Origin: Kosakonia oryzae
Lineage (GTDB): Bacteria > Pseudomonadota > Gammaproteobacteria > Enterobacterales > Enterobacteriaceae
DNA length: 64,000 nucleotides
NCBI RefSeq assembly: GCF_001658025.2
Contig: NZ_CP014007.2
Span: 3,348,001-3,412,000 of the forward strand
Direction: 5' to 3'
Under the pieces are notes generated by a model. That model ran no database searches. It had not been told where the DNA came from and saw nothing but the letters and a program-made list of their open reading frames with translations. The position numbers and the translations under genes are program-made. This document shows positions 26,726 to 37,168 of the stretch, piece after piece; the first letter of the stretch is position 1; every line of letters starts with the position of its first letter.

Positions 26726-29245
26726 GTGGATAATAAGATTTTAAAAACAATCATCACGTGTACTGCGGTTCTGTTTACTGATGTAAACGGCGCCGTTGCT
26801 AAACCATCTTTGTATCAACAAATCAATGGCGTGATGATTCCTGAAGCCTTCAATAACGCATTACGCGATGGGATGAGCATACCGCTGTATATTCACTTAA
26901 ATAATACAGAGGGGAAATCAGACGATCAGCGGATTGGGCTTGCGGCAATTTGGCTTGATGAAAAATCGCTCAAAATTCGGCAAGTCCAGCTTGAAGAGCA
27001 GGATGGAAATGCTTCGATAAATAAGCAAACACGTGAAAAATTAACAGCGTTAGTTAATACCAGTTTTAATAGTGACCTGACTATTCCGCTGACGAATGAC
27101 GCGTCATTACGTTTAAATTTCCAGCAATTAATATTGCAACTTGTCGTTAATAAAGAAGCACTGGGTACGTTACTGCATGACGGTAGTCAAGATATTGGCG
27201 CATCCAGTGCTGAAAGTATTAGCGGTACGCTGAATTATGATCTCGGTGTTTATCATAACCAAATGCGCGGCGGTGATAGCAATACGTCAAGCTATCTCTC
27301 TTTGGCGAGCGCCACGGCATTACGTGAACACCATCTGTTGGTGGATAGCTCTATTTATGGCCTGGGCTCTGCTAACCAGCAAGCCGACATTTATAAAGTC
27401 ATGTACGAACGTGATTTCGCTGGTTATCGGTTTGCCGGGGGAGTGTTGGATGCATGGAATTTACAATCTCTCGGTCCAGTCACTGCCATCTCGTCCGGTA
27501 AAATTTATGGCATGTCATGGGGAAACCAGGCGAACTCAACCAAATTTGATCATTCGCATTCCATCACGCCGGTCATTGCTTTTTTGCCTGCCGCAGGTGA
27601 GGTTCATGTTTACCGCAATGACAAGCTACTAAGCGTGCAGAACTTTAATATGGGTAGCCATGAAGTGGATACCCGCGATCTGCCGTACGGTATTTATGAC
27701 GTAAAAGTCGACGTTATTGTCAATGGCAAAGTGACGAGCAGCAACATTCAAAAAGTGAATAAATTGCTCACCGGAAGTCGTACGGCAGATATGCCCTTAA
27801 GCTGGCAGATTTGGGGCGGCAGCATGCACATGGACGACTGGGTTCATGAAAACGGGAACATTCAGCAGGCGAAAAACACGCTGCTGGTGGGTGCCTCCGC
27901 GTCCGGCGGTTTGAATACAATCAACTGGATGGCATCGGGCTATCACTATAACAATGTCGCGGTGGCTGAAGGCAATTTTTCCTGGCCGATCGTTGACGCG
28001 CTCCAGTTGGGTATGCAAAACATGTTTGCTACCGATGGGTCATGGAGCCTTATTAGTAATATAAATGCAACGCTTCCCGGTGGATTCAGCAACGTCTGGT
28101 TAAGCCGGGAAAAAACGGTGATTGGCCGCAGCCTGCGCCGTAACAGTACGGACAATACAGCGGTGGGTGTGTCCCTGAATCTGAATACGCTGTGGTCAAA
28201 GTTAGGTACACTGTCGGCGAGCTACAACAGCAATAATCAGTACCACACACATAACTACACTGTCGATTATAGCCAGTCGCTTTATAGCGGCCGTTTTGGT
28301 TCGCTGGGGCTGCGCGGCGGAATACAACAATATTCTTACGGAGACAGCACCGGTCCCAGTAGTACGCAAAAATTTATTGCACTCGATTTTTCATTACCAT
28401 TAGGTAACTGGCTCCAGACCGGTATGACGCACCAGAATGGATATACTACGGCGAATATTTCGGCACAAAAACAGTTCGATGAGGGTATTATTCGTACAGT
28501 TGGTGCAGATATTTCTCGCGCCATTTCCGGCGATAGCGGTGATAATAAAACATTGAGTGGCGGAGCATGGACTCGCTATGAAACACGCTACTCTTCCGGT
28601 ACACTAAATCTTAATAGCGGTGCTGATGGTTACCTTAATTCTAATATGACCTCGTCCGGCAGTTTCGGCTGGCAGACCGAGGGCATTGGGGCCAGCGGTA
28701 ATAATGAAGGAAATGCGGGCGTTATTTTCCACACCGATATTGGAAATGATGGGAAATTGACCGCACAAATCAATGGCCGTGCTTTCCCAATGACCGGTAA
28801 GTATAATTACCTGCCATTAGATCCCTATAATAAATATGATATTGAAATTCTTAACAGTAAAAATTCATTAGATAGCTACGACATTTCCCGCGGCAAAAAA
28901 AGTCATCTGACACTTTACCCAGGTAATGTTGTAGTCATTAAACCAGAAATTAAACAAATGGTTACTGTATTCGGCAGGATTCGTGCTGAAGACGGTACGC
29001 TGCTGACTAATGCGCGCATAAATAATCATATTGGTCGTGCGCAGACTGATAACAATGGTGAATTTGTTATGGATATTGATAAAAAATTCCCGGTTATTGA
29101 TTTTAATTACGGCAATGATGAAAGCTGCGAAGCGGCACTGGATCTTAGCCAGGCGCGCGGCGCGGTATGGGTTGGTGATATTACATGCCAGGGTCTGAAA
29201 ACTTTTGCCAACCTGATGCCGACAGGAGAACACAATGAAAGTTAA
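26726..29245 (+). CDS. ecpC: EcpC, outer-membrane usher of the common pilus
   Basis: Outer-membrane usher that assembles and secretes the pilus fibre. The 839 residues closely match E. coli EcpC (841). They start at a GTG at 26726, have a signal sequence of about 25 residues, then an N-terminal chaperone-binding region ([24 protein letters not shown]), a 24-strand-type barrel with [37 protein letters not shown] and [17 protein letters not shown], and a C-terminal plug or Ig-like region ending [13 protein letters not shown]. The last 11 bases overlap ecpD, so translation is coupled. Confidence 0.95.
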   Translation: MDNKILKTIITCTAVLFTDVNGAVAKPSLYQQINGVMIPEAFNNALRDGMSIPLYIHLNNTEGKSDDQRIGLAAIWLDEKSLKIRQVQLEEQDGNASINKQTREKLTALVNTSFNSDLTIPLTNDASLRLNFQQLILQLVVNKEALGTLLHDGSQDIGASSAESISGTLNYDLGVYHNQMRGGDSNTSSYLSLASATALREHHLLVDSSIYGLGSANQQADIYKVMYERDFAGYRFAGGVLDAWNLQSLGPVTAISSGKIYGMSWGNQANSTKFDHSHSITPVIAFLPAAGEVHVYRNDKLLSVQNFNMGSHEVDTRDLPYGIYDVKVDVIVNGKVTSSNIQKVNKLLTGSRTADMPLSWQIWGGSMHMDDWVHENGNIQQAKNTLLVGASASGGLNTINWMASGYHYNNVAVAEGNFSWPIVDALQLGMQNMFATDGSWSLISNINATLPGGFSNVWLSREKTVIGRSLRRNSTDNTAVGVSLNLNTLWSKLGTLSASYNSNNQYHTHNYTVDYSQSLYSGRFGSLGLRGGIQQYSYGDSTGPSSTQKFIALDFSLPLGNWLQTGMTHQNGYTTANISAQKQFDEGIIRTVGADISRAISGDSGDNKTLSGGAWTRYETRYSSGTLNLNSGADGYLNSNMTSSGSFGWQTEGIGASGNNEGNAGVIFHTDIGNDGKLTAQINGRAFPMTGKYNYLPLDPYNKYDIEILNSKNSLDSYDISRGKKSHLTLYPGNVVVIKPEIKQMVTVFGRIRAEDGTLLTNARINNHIGRAQTDNNGEFVMDIDKKFPVIDFNYGNDESCEAALDLSQARGAVWVGDITCQGLKTFANLMPTGEHNES

Positions 29246-30878
29246 TCTTTCGCGTCTTTTATTTTTGATTGTTTTTTATGTTATGGCGGCTCCCGTCCAC
29301 GCCGCGGTAAGCAAAACAACCTATTCAGATGCACCTACACGCCAATATATTTTCATCGAAAATGACACTGATGATAACTATTTTGTAACGCCAGTTGCGG
29401 CACTGGATCCACGAATGACAGGTTCAAACCGCTGGACAGGTCTGAAATATAACGGCTCAGGTACTATGTATCAGACCAGCCTTGGTTATATTGACAATGG
29501 TTACAATACCTTAATTGGCGATAATTATTACTTCGATATGTGGCTCACCAATGCTCCAGCGTCAAACCTGCTTGTCGGTATGCGCTGTATCAACTGGTAC
29601 AGCGGTTGTGATATGGCAACCTCCATGCTGCCGCCGCAGGCCACGGACAGCCAGGGCTTTTATGGCGTGGACGTAACGCCAGGCGGCGCTAAATGGGCGC
29701 ACGGGATGATGTCAGACCAATTTTATTATTATCTGAACAATTCCCCGGTCGGCCAAACGTTCTCCATGACGATTAATACCTGCCGGACAAGAGACGCTTA
29801 TGATGCAAAACTGGGGCAGCGTTGTCAGTATATGCCCAGCGGCAACTGGTATGAGCGTAAGGTCTCTTACACTAAAGCTGCACATTTCAAGTTCTACAGT
29901 ACCAATTCGATGTCAGAGATCTTCTTTAATACCGACGGGACGCCAACAATCGGTGAAGGCAATGCAGATTGCCGGATGCAGGTGATCGGCAGTGTTTCAG
30001 GCATTGCCTGCAAGGTGGTTACTTACACGTTAAATCATAATGGTATTAGCGACACCGATGTGCGTTTTTTCCCGGCTATCTCCCATGCCGGGCTGGAGTC
30101 TGCCGTCAGAGCGGCAGATATGCAATTCAGCCTTGATGGCGCAAGCTGGCAGACGGTAACAGGGACAACAAATTACTACACGTTTAATGCGATGAAAGGG
30201 CATGATTCAATTTATCTCTTTTTCTCAAATAATTTTTTTAAGGAGATGATTAATCAAAACGCCAATGGAAGTAACTTACGTGATTTAGTGACGTTCCGTT
30301 TAAGAAACCTCACCGCGCCGGAATCCGGCTGGTATGAGTTTTCAACCTCCGCACAGCTTATCTTTAAGCCGACCAACTTTAGCATCAGTATTATCCCGGC
30401 TGATTTTACGGTGACACCCAGCAGATCAGGAACGGTTGGCTTCGCTAATCCCGATCTCGATTTTGATTATATTGTTACCACAAATGGAAAAACGGCGGCG
30501 GATATGGTCTTAGTCAGTGTCAGTGGTCCGACACAAACTATCAATGGTCGCCCCTGGTGTATATTCAGTTCAAAAGACGGGCAAACGCGGGTGCCCTTCC
30601 CCGGTATCGTGAGTTTTGTCACCCAGAGCGGAACCCGTGAAGAGATCGATGTGGGCTGTGACGGGCAGTGGCGTGACATGACCGGAGCATTATGGTCATC
30701 TACACCTCTGGCGCTGGCAAACGGCGAAACCGGTGTAACAAGAAAATCAACCGTCCGGTTTTCCATTCCAATGAACGATCCACAATCATTGAAAACCCTT
30801 AATCAGAATGACTGGTATGGCGACGTCAGTGCGTCCGGGGACGTCACCGTAATGGCGATGTGGCAAAATGCAAGGTAA
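29235..30878 (+). CDS. ecpD: EcpD, pilus tip adhesin
   Basis: The 547-residue tip adhesin of the common pilus (same length as E. coli EcpD), polymerising at the fibre end and binding host or abiotic surfaces. A signal peptide ends at VHAA near residue 24. Paired cysteines occur in the two-domain body ([14 protein letters not shown] near residue 117, NTCRTRDAY near 176, [15 protein letters not shown] near 247, GRPWCIF near 438). Start overlaps ecpC and stop overlaps ecpE, each by 11 bases. Confidence 0.94.
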   Translation: MKVNLSRLLFLIVFYVMAAPVHAAVSKTTYSDAPTRQYIFIENDTDDNYFVTPVAALDPRMTGSNRWTGLKYNGSGTMYQTSLGYIDNGYNTLIGDNYYFDMWLTNAPASNLLVGMRCINWYSGCDMATSMLPPQATDSQGFYGVDVTPGGAKWAHGMMSDQFYYYLNNSPVGQTFSMTINTCRTRDAYDAKLGQRCQYMPSGNWYERKVSYTKAAHFKFYSTNSMSEIFFNTDGTPTIGEGNADCRMQVIGSVSGIACKVVTYTLNHNGISDTDVRFFPAISHAGLESAVRAADMQFSLDGASWQTVTGTTNYYTFNAMKGHDSIYLFFSNNFFKEMINQNANGSNLRDLVTFRLRNLTAPESGWYEFSTSAQLIFKPTNFSISIIPADFTVTPSRSGTVGFANPDLDFDYIVTTNGKTAADMVLVSVSGPTQTINGRPWCIFSSKDGQTRVPFPGIVSFVTQSGTREEIDVGCDGQWRDMTGALWSSTPLALANGETGVTRKSTVRFSIPMNDPQSLKTLNQNDWYGDVSASGDVTVMAMWQNAR

Positions 30879-31545
30879 ATTTCTTCACTCTCTTTTCGCT
30901 CTGCTGGCGCTCATGGCGCCAGCGTACAGCCTGGCGATTTCGGTCGGCGACATGACATTTTCCATGCCAGCGGAAAACAACATGGTCGCCAAGCATGTGG
31001 TGAATAATAATAAAGAGGCACGACTTTACCGCGTGAAAGTCCGATCCATCGACAAACCCGGAGAGCAGGAAGTCTCCTCGCGTACCGCTGATGGAGAGCT
31101 GTTGTTTACACCGCGACAGATAACGCTCGTGCCGGGAGAGAGTGACTTTTTCAAATTCTTTTATCATGGCCCGGCAGACGACAAAGAGCGCTACTACCGC
31201 GTCTCTTTTCAGGAAATACCGCCACAAAACCGCACCACTCACCTTTCCTCTAAAAGTACCGTCGGTATGATGCCCGTCATCATAATGGACACCATTCTGG
31301 TGGTCCGCCCGCGCAAAATCCATTTCGAATGGGATTTTGAGCGGCAAAAGGGGCGTTTCAAAAACAGCGGTAACACCTGGTTCAGGCTGATCGAGAAACC
31401 CTACTGTGGCTCAGCGGAAGCGGAGGGTAAATCGTGGTATATGCGCCCAGGGGATATCATTCATCAACCAGCGCTCACAACTGCCTCACAAATATACATT
31501 GTTTACAATGATAGTTTTATAAAAGTAATTAACACATGCAATTAA
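30868..31545 (+). CDS. ecpE: EcpE, second periplasmic pilus chaperone
   Basis: A 225-residue chaperone-like protein paralogous to EcpB: signal peptide ending at SLA near residue 22, then SVGDMTFSMPAENNMVAKHVVNN, ITLVPGESDFFKFFYHGPADD, ERYYRVSFQE and ILVVRPRKIHFEWDF. E. coli EcpE is about ten residues longer. Last gene of ecpABCDE; no clear terminator follows. Confidence 0.93.
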   Translation: MQGKFLHSLFALLALMAPAYSLAISVGDMTFSMPAENNMVAKHVVNNNKEARLYRVKVRSIDKPGEQEVSSRTADGELLFTPRQITLVPGESDFFKFFYHGPADDKERYYRVSFQEIPPQNRTTHLSSKSTVGMMPVIIMDTILVVRPRKIHFEWDFERQKGRFKNSGNTWFRLIEKPYCGSAEAEGKSWYMRPGDIIHQPALTTASQIYIVYNDSFIKVINTCN

Positions 31546-31841
31546 TAGCATCTTCACAGGGCATTTAAGCATCTTAAGTAATTCTTAATAAGGCATTTAA
31601 GATATATAAAAACCCAATAAATCCAACCTGACAAACCGCCAGAATAATGCATAAGTCTTTGAAAAATATTTTTATTAACAATGAAGCATTCAGCATTACA
31701 ATCAATGCGGGTGGGTTAGCTGAACTACATATAAAAAGCATGGAAAACAAACCCTGTGTATGTTCAAATATTTATCTACAGATTTTCACACAGATAAAAC
31801 ACTTATAAAGGAACACAACCAATGGCTGTGTTGTAGCGTAT
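31546..31841 (+). promoter_or_regulatory. Promoter region of the CadC/FidL-like pair with direct repeats
   Basis: This 296-base AT-rich region contains two copies of GGCATTTAAG (31560-31569 and 31592-31601) whose starts are 32 bp apart, about three helical turns, with CTTAAG-type sequence between them. Such spaced direct repeats suit a membrane-anchored winged-helix regulator. No gene is visible in it. Confidence 0.35.
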
Positions 31842-32753
31842 ATGAACTGGATTATTAACGATAACATTGAATTCAGACCGGAAATGAAAAAGCTTATTTC
31901 AGTGAGCAATCCTGAAATAAACGTCACGCTGACAGCCCCCGCCAGCCGTTGTTTGCTGCTTCTACTAGAGGCTTCACCCGAAATTGTTCTCCAGCAAGAT
32001 TTCTTCAAAAAAGTCTGGGAAGAAGAAGGCATGCTGGTTCCAACAAATACGTTATATCAAAATATCTCGATCGTGCGTCGTGGATTGCGGGCAGTCGGCG
32101 AAACGGATAGCCGATTAATTGCAACCATCCCCAGAAAAGGCTTTCAAATTGACGACAGTGTGAAAATCATAAAACAGGACAAATCTAACGCAGCGGTTAC
32201 ACCGGAAACCGACATTACTGAAGTCGATATTACCTCAGACACAGAATACGGCGATCCTGCTATTACCCGCGATAGCACCGCAGACCAGCCGACGTGGTCT
32301 GCGATAAGCGCGCATGTCAATGAGCGTGAACAAACTCCACTGGTAACGCCTGGGCGCAATAAAATACCTGCCAGCAAACCTTCACGATCTGCCGGCTGGC
32401 ATTTATCGGCAGTCATTATATTTGCCGCTTTTGCCACAGGTTTGCTGATAATTGCATACTCTTTACCATTCGGTAAAACGCCTGTTTTCTTTGATAATTA
32501 TAATTTTGTAGAAAATGATAATGGCTGTCAGATCTATACTAAAGATGACACGCATGATAGCAGAAATTATTATCAGAAATATAAAAATCTGATTAAGAAT
32601 ACCGGACTAAACTGTAAGATTTATCCTTGGGTTTATTTCCCGGTATCAGCCACATCGCCAACGCTTACTGCACTAGCCTGTAAGCAGGATTTTAAAAACT
32701 CCGTTTCACCGGGTTGTATTTCACTCTATTTCAGGAGAGTGCAGAGTGAATAA
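31842..32753 (+). CDS. CadC/ToxR/MarT-like membrane-anchored transcription regulator
   Basis: A 303-residue one-component regulator. Residues about 5-105 form an OmpR/PhoB-type winged helix: VTLTAPASRCLLLLLEASPEIVLQQDFFKKVWEEEG, then TLYQNISIVRRGLRAVGE and the wing IATIPRKGFQI (given in family order). A variable linker follows, then a single transmembrane helix near residues 185-207 (WHLSAVIIFAAFATGLLIIAY) and a periplasmic domain of about 95 residues with four cysteines that may form disulfides. It overlaps by eight bases the FidL-like gene. The pair resembles Salmonella MarT/FidL, where MarT activates an adhesin gene; the neighbouring ecp operon or the exoprotein is the obvious target by inference. 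Confidence 0.8.
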   Translation: MNWIINDNIEFRPEMKKLISVSNPEINVTLTAPASRCLLLLLEASPEIVLQQDFFKKVWEEEGMLVPTNTLYQNISIVRRGLRAVGETDSRLIATIPRKGFQIDDSVKIIKQDKSNAAVTPETDITEVDITSDTEYGDPAITRDSTADQPTWSAISAHVNEREQTPLVTPGRNKIPASKPSRSAGWHLSAVIIFAAFATGLLIIAYSLPFGKTPVFFDNYNFVENDNGCQIYTKDDTHDSRNYYQKYKNLIKNTGLNCKIYPWVYFPVSATSPTLTALACKQDFKNSVSPGCISLYFRRVQSE

Positions 32754-33228
32754 CAAAAAAACCATTCTGTTCAGCTTTATATTTTTAGTCGCTGGTGCGA
32801 TTGTAGGTTATCTGTATTATCTGTTCGTCGCATCATCCGGCTATACGGAAACATGTTCAGCTTCAGTGATTGTTTATCACAAAAACGTACAAGCTAATTT
32901 TACTCTCGACTTTATGTATAACAGAGAGGCTAAACGCGGCGTTGTATCCGTAAGCGGCGGCTATATGGAAGACAATAAACCGACAGAAACGATCAGGCGA
33001 GACGTCTCTTATACATGGACAGAAAATCGTCATTCCTATCACTTTACGTCAACTGCAGTGAATAAAGTGGACAGCATCGAAACCTCGACCGATAACGTTA
33101 TTGCGAGCGTGCTGCCTGATTTTTATGTCTACCCGAATAAAGAGATCAACTACTCCATTCGTCCACAGGGTAAAAACGGCTTTCTGTTTGTCATCGGCAA
33201 GCGCCCACTGTTTTTATGCGCCCGTTAA
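32746..33228 (+). CDS. FidL-like membrane protein
   Basis: A 160-residue protein with an N-terminal membrane anchor (about residues 5-28, ILFSFIFLVAGAIVGYLYYL) and a periplasmic beta-rich domain with cysteines at the start (YTETCSASV) and very end (LFLCAR). The layout and position directly after a CadC/MarT-like regulator are those of the FidL-like family, thought to stabilise or modulate the partner regulator the way ToxS does ToxR. It begins with an overlap into the regulator gene. A GC-rich hairpin (GGGAGGC/GCCTCCC, 33240-33261) lies between it and the convergent hpxK. Confidence 0.75.
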   Translation: MNNKKTILFSFIFLVAGAIVGYLYYLFVASSGYTETCSASVIVYHKNVQANFTLDFMYNREAKRGVVSVSGGYMEDNKPTETIRRDVSYTWTENRHSYHFTSTAVNKVDSIETSTDNVIASVLPDFYVYPNKEINYSIRPQGKNGFLFVIGKRPLFLCAR

Positions 33229-33289
33229 CGCTTAGCGCCGGGAGGCAGTCCATCGCCTCCCTTCAGGTTGAAACCTGCCGTTGCAGAGA

Positions 33290-34537
33290 TTATTCCGCAG
33301 CGGCCAACACACTCACCGCGCGGCCAAAAGCATCAATAGCCAGCGCAACATCTTCGACCTGTACCGATTCCGCCGGATGGTGGCTAATCCCACCTTTGCA
33401 GCGCACAAACAGCATGCCAACCGGCCAGCGTTCCGCCATGGCGATAGCATCATGCCCTGCGCCGCTCGGTAACGACAGCGTCTCCCCCTGCACAACCTGC
33501 ACCGCATCAGCAAGCAATGTTTGCAGCTTTTGATTGCAGGGCGTGGCGGCAATACGATAAAACTCCTCGGCGCTGAATTGCAGATGGCGCCGCGCCGCGA
33601 TGGCCTGCGCCATCGCCAGTAATTCATTGAGCAGCGCATCAAGTGGCACATCCTGCGGGCCACGGATATCGAGCGACAACGACACCTCGCCGGGGATGAC
33701 ATTCACCGCGCCAGGCAGAACCCGCATATTCCCCACGGTAGCCACCAGGTTGCCACCTTGCTGTTGCGTGGTGCTCTCAACGGCGATCATCCACTCAGCC
33801 GCCGCGGCCAACGCATCTTTCCGGTGACTCATCGGCACCGTGCCAGCATGTCCGGCTTCGCCGGTAAAGCGGCAATTTAGCCTGCGCGCGCCATTGATCG
33901 CCTCGACCACGCCCAGCGCCAGCCCAGCCTGTTCCAGGCACGGCCCCTGCTCGATATGCAATTCGAGATAGCTGCTGAAGGCCGCCGCATCGCGCGCCGC
34001 CTGCGGGATCCGCTGCGGGTCCAGCCCGGCATTGACCATCGCCTGCGCCACGCTAATCCCCTCGGCATCAGTTTGCGAAAGCCAGTGCGCTGGCCAGCTT
34101 CCGGTCAACCCGCGGCTTCCCAGCAAAGTGATACCAAAACGCGTACCCTCTTCATCACAAAAACCGACAATCTCGATCGCCTGCGCCAGACGTACATCCT
34201 GCTGATGCAGGCTGTGTACTACTTCGATGGCCGTCAGCACGCCAAGCATCCCGTCGTAACGCCCGGCGTTACGCACGGTATCAAGATGCGAACCGAGTAG
34301 CACCGCCGGAGCGCCTTCCTGAACCGCTTCATAGCGACCACAAATATTGCCCACACTGTCCTGCCAGACCAGCATTCCCGCCTGGCGCATCCACTCCGCA
34401 ACCCGCTGGTTGGCCTGTAAATGCTGTGCGGAAAGATAAACCCGGGTCAGTGCATCCGGTGTTTCGCTGATCGCGGCCAGCTCATCGGCGCGGGCCATTA
34501 CACGTGCTGCCGCCTCGAGGCGTGCCGGTCGAATCAT
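33290..34537 (-). CDS. hpxK: HpxK, allantoate amidohydrolase
   Basis: Metal-dependent hydrolase that converts allantoate to ureidoglycine with release of ammonia and CO2. The 415 residues are of the M20/AllC-HydC type: metal ligands in LLGSHLDTVRNAGRYDGMLGV near residue 80 (His, Asp), GFCDEEGTRFG near 127 (Glu pair) and HIEQGPCLEQ near 190, with the last histidine in GISHHPAE near 385. A dimerisation domain sits between. The ATG at 34537 shares one base with the stop of hpxJ and has GAGGATGCG before it. It is the last gene of hpxFGHIJK. Confidence 0.93.
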   Translation of the reverse strand: MIRPARLEAAARVMARADELAAISETPDALTRVYLSAQHLQANQRVAEWMRQAGMLVWQDSVGNICGRYEAVQEGAPAVLLGSHLDTVRNAGRYDGMLGVLTAIEVVHSLHQQDVRLAQAIEIVGFCDEEGTRFGITLLGSRGLTGSWPAHWLSQTDAEGISVAQAMVNAGLDPQRIPQAARDAAAFSSYLELHIEQGPCLEQAGLALGVVEAINGARRLNCRFTGEAGHAGTVPMSHRKDALAAAAEWMIAVESTTQQQGGNLVATVGNMRVLPGAVNVIPGEVSLSLDIRGPQDVPLDALLNELLAMAQAIAARRHLQFSAEEFYRIAATPCNQKLQTLLADAVQVVQGETLSLPSGAGHDAIAMAERWPVGMLFVRCKGGISHHPAESVQVEDVALAIDAFGRAVSVLAAAE

Positions 34538-35775
34538 CACGCATCCTCGCTGAGATAGTGATCCCACGCGGCCTGCATCGCCGCCCCTTGTGTGGTGGCG
34601 AATTTCAGGTAATTCAGCACGGACTCCAGTGCGCTCAGGGTGTTCATCACACAGGCTTTACGCGCGTTGTAGCCCATGGTGCCGATACGCCACACTTTGC
34701 CGTGCAGCGGGCCGAAAGAGGTGCCGATCTCAATGCCGAAATCCTCCAGCATCAATTTGCGTACCTGGTCACCGTTCACGCCCTGCGGAATGACGACGCC
34801 CAGCACGTTGTTCATTTTGTGTTGCAAATCGCCGTAGGCTTCCAGCCCCATTGCCTGAATCCCTTTCAGCAACGCATCACCATGCAGCTTATGACGCGCA
34901 ATACCATTATCGAGCCCCTCTTGCAGAATCAGCCGGGCACATTCACGTGCGCCGAATAGCGCGGTAGTCGCTTCAGTGTGGTGATTCAGTCGCTCCGGCC
35001 CCCAGTAATCCATCACCATGCCGAGATCGAAATAGTTGGAGTAAACCATCTCATCCACGCCGTCGAGATGCGCATCAGTGCGAATACCCTCTTCAACACA
35101 TTTACGTCGGCGGATCACCTCTTCCATGCGGCTACTCAGGGTAATGGGCGAGGTACCGGACGGCCCGCCTAAGCACTTCTGCATCCCCGCAGAGACAGCA
35201 TCCAGTTGCCAGGCATCGGTTTCCAGCGCGTTACCGCCGAGTGAAGCGGTGGCATCGGTGTAAAACAGCACATCGTAGCGACGACAAATAGCGCCCAGTT
35301 CCGCCAGCGGTTGCAGCATGGTGGTTGACGTATCGCCCTGCACCGTTAACAGCAGGCGCGGGCGCACGCGCTTAATGGCATCTTCAATCTGATCCGGCGT
35401 GAAAACCTCGCCCCACGGTACTTCAATCGTATGCACTTCGGCGCGACAGCGACGGGCGATTTCACACAGCAGATGACCAAAGCGGCCAAACACCGGTACC
35501 AGCACTTTATCGCCCGGCCGGATTGCGGAAATAAGGATCGCCTCTATCCCGGCGCGCGACGTGCCGTCAACCAGCATCGTCCAGCGGTTTTCCGTGCGAA
35601 ACACGCCGCGATAAAGCGCCATCACTTCGTTCATATAGTGGGTCATCGCCGGATCGTACTGGCCGATCAGTTGGCTCGACATGGCACGCAGCACGCGCGG
35701 ATCAGCATTGATTGGCCCCGGTCCCATCAGCAGACGTTGCGGCGGATTGATTTGCGGAAATTGAGCGATATCCAT
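34537..35775 (-). CDS. hpxJ: HpxJ, ureidoglycine aminotransferase
   Basis: PLP-dependent class V aminotransferase. The Klebsiella enzyme transfers the amino group of ureidoglycine to a 2-oxo acid, giving oxalurate. The 412 residues show LLMGPGPINADPRVLRAM at the N-terminus, VDGTSRAGIEAILIS near residue 70, TDATASLGG near 193 and the PLP lysine in SAGMQKCLGGPSGT near residue 218. Translation is coupled to hpxK. The next upstream gene on the strand is the ABC ATPase hpxI, 15 bases away. Confidence 0.93.
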   Translation of the reverse strand: MDIAQFPQINPPQRLLMGPGPINADPRVLRAMSSQLIGQYDPAMTHYMNEVMALYRGVFRTENRWTMLVDGTSRAGIEAILISAIRPGDKVLVPVFGRFGHLLCEIARRCRAEVHTIEVPWGEVFTPDQIEDAIKRVRPRLLLTVQGDTSTTMLQPLAELGAICRRYDVLFYTDATASLGGNALETDAWQLDAVSAGMQKCLGGPSGTSPITLSSRMEEVIRRRKCVEEGIRTDAHLDGVDEMVYSNYFDLGMVMDYWGPERLNHHTEATTALFGARECARLILQEGLDNGIARHKLHGDALLKGIQAMGLEAYGDLQHKMNNVLGVVIPQGVNGDQVRKLMLEDFGIEIGTSFGPLHGKVWRIGTMGYNARKACVMNTLSALESVLNYLKFATTQGAAMQAAWDHYLSEDA

Positions 35776-35790
35776 CTGAAATTCCTTACG

Positions 35791-36528
35791 TTAATTAAGA
35801 CCGCGCACGGAAGAGATAAACTGCTTCAGCTCGGTAGTCTGCGGGCTGGCAAACAGCGTTTTGCTGTCGCCCTGCTCCCACACCCGGCCCTGATGCATAA
35901 ACACCACGCGGTCGCCCACTTCGCGGGCAAAATTCATTTCATGGGTGACAAGGATCAACGTCATCCCTTCGGCAGCCAGTTGCTCCAGCACTTTCAGTAC
36001 TTCGCCCACCAGTTCGGGATCGAGCGCGGAGGTTATCTCGTCACAAAGTAAAACTTTCGGCGACATTGCCAGCGCACGGGCAATCGCCACGCGCTGCTGC
36101 TGACCGCCGGAGAGATTCGCCGGGTAGTAATCGAGGCGGTCGCCAAGCCCCACTTTCTCCAGCATCCGTTGCGCCAGTTCGCGACACTCGGCGGCGCTTT
36201 TTTTCAGCACCCGACGCGGCGCCAGCATGACGTTCTCCAGCGCGGTCATGTGCGGGAACAGATTAAAGCTCTGGAACACCATTCCGATGGAACGGCTGAT
36301 CTCCCGCGCCTGTGAATCGCGGTCAGTAATGGTCACGCCGCCCAGCTTAATGCTCCCTTCCTGGTAGCCTTCGAGGCCGTTAATGCAGCGCAGCAGCGTG
36401 CTTTTACCCGATCCGCTACGGCCGATAATCGAGATCACCTCGCCCATATCGATGTCCAAATCGACACCCTTTAGCACGTGGTTGTCGCCGTAGTACTTCT
36501 GTACCTGATTAATGGTGATGAGAGGCAT
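35791..36528 (-). CDS. hpxI: HpxI, polar amino acid-type ABC transporter ATPase
   Basis: A 245-residue ATPase of the GlnQ class that drives the importer made by hpxF, hpxG and hpxH. Walker A GRSGSGKST near residue 36, Q-loop in GMVFQSFNLFPHM, signature LSGGQQQR near residue 138, Walker B VLLCDEIT near 158 and the switch histidine in LVTHEMNFA are all intact. The start at 36528 gives the family length; the gene overlaps hpxH by 20 bases. Substrate is presumed to be a purine-breakdown ureide such as allantoate. Confidence 0.9.
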   Translation of the reverse strand: MPLITINQVQKYYGDNHVLKGVDLDIDMGEVISIIGRSGSGKSTLLRCINGLEGYQEGSIKLGGVTITDRDSQAREISRSIGMVFQSFNLFPHMTALENVMLAPRRVLKKSAAECRELAQRMLEKVGLGDRLDYYPANLSGGQQQRVAIARALAMSPKVLLCDEITSALDPELVGEVLKVLEQLAAEGMTLILVTHEMNFAREVGDRVVFMHQGRVWEQGDSKTLFASPQTTELKQFISSVRGLN

Positions 36529-37168
36529 TGAATTTATTCTCCAGGTAACGGCTGTAGCGGGACAGCGGATAGCACAAAATGAAGTAGCCCAGCGCCACCA
36601 GCGCAAAGACTTTAAACGGCTGATAAGTGACGTTGGTCAGCATCGTGCCGGCCTTGGTCAATTCAACAAAACCGATGATTGACGAAAGCGCAGTACCTTT
36701 TATCACCTGCACGGCAAAACCGACCGTTGGCGCAATGGCGATGCGCAATGCCTGCGGCGCCACCACGCGGAATAACGTCTGACCAAAGCTCAACCCCAGG
36801 CAGCGCGAGGCTTCCCATTGCCCTTTCGGCAGTGCGCGAATGCTGCCATAGCCGATATCGAGTAAAAACGCACTGGTATAGAGCGTCAGCGCCAGCGAGG
36901 CTGCCGTCCAGGGCGACACATCGATGCCGAAGAGCGCCACACCGAAAAAGGCGAGGAACAACTGCATCAACAGCGGCGTGCCCTGAAACAGTTCGATATA
37001 GGCGCGGATCAGGCGTTTCACCTGACGCCCGCCAGTGAGTCGCAGCAGCAACAGCGGCAGCGTTACCAGCGCCCCGCCCATAAACGCCACCAGCGACAAC
37101 AACACCGTCCAGCGCCCGGCCAGCAGCAGGTTGCGGATAATGTCCCAGTCGGTAAATGTGGTCATCAT
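36509..37168 (-). CDS. hpxH: HpxH, ABC transporter permease
   Basis: A 219-residue inner-membrane permease of the HisM/GlnP type with about five helices. The EAA loop contacting the ATPase is visible as QWEASRCLGLSFGQTLFRVVAPQALR near residue 120. It forms a heterodimer with HpxG. The ATG at 37168 overlaps the hpxG stop (ATGA). Confidence 0.88.
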   Translation of the reverse strand: MMTTFTDWDIIRNLLLAGRWTVLLSLVAFMGGALVTLPLLLLRLTGGRQVKRLIRAYIELFQGTPLLMQLFLAFFGVALFGIDVSPWTAASLALTLYTSAFLLDIGYGSIRALPKGQWEASRCLGLSFGQTLFRVVAPQALRIAIAPTVGFAVQVIKGTALSSIIGFVELTKAGTMLTNVTYQPFKVFALVALGYFILCYPLSRYSRYLENKFNASHHH

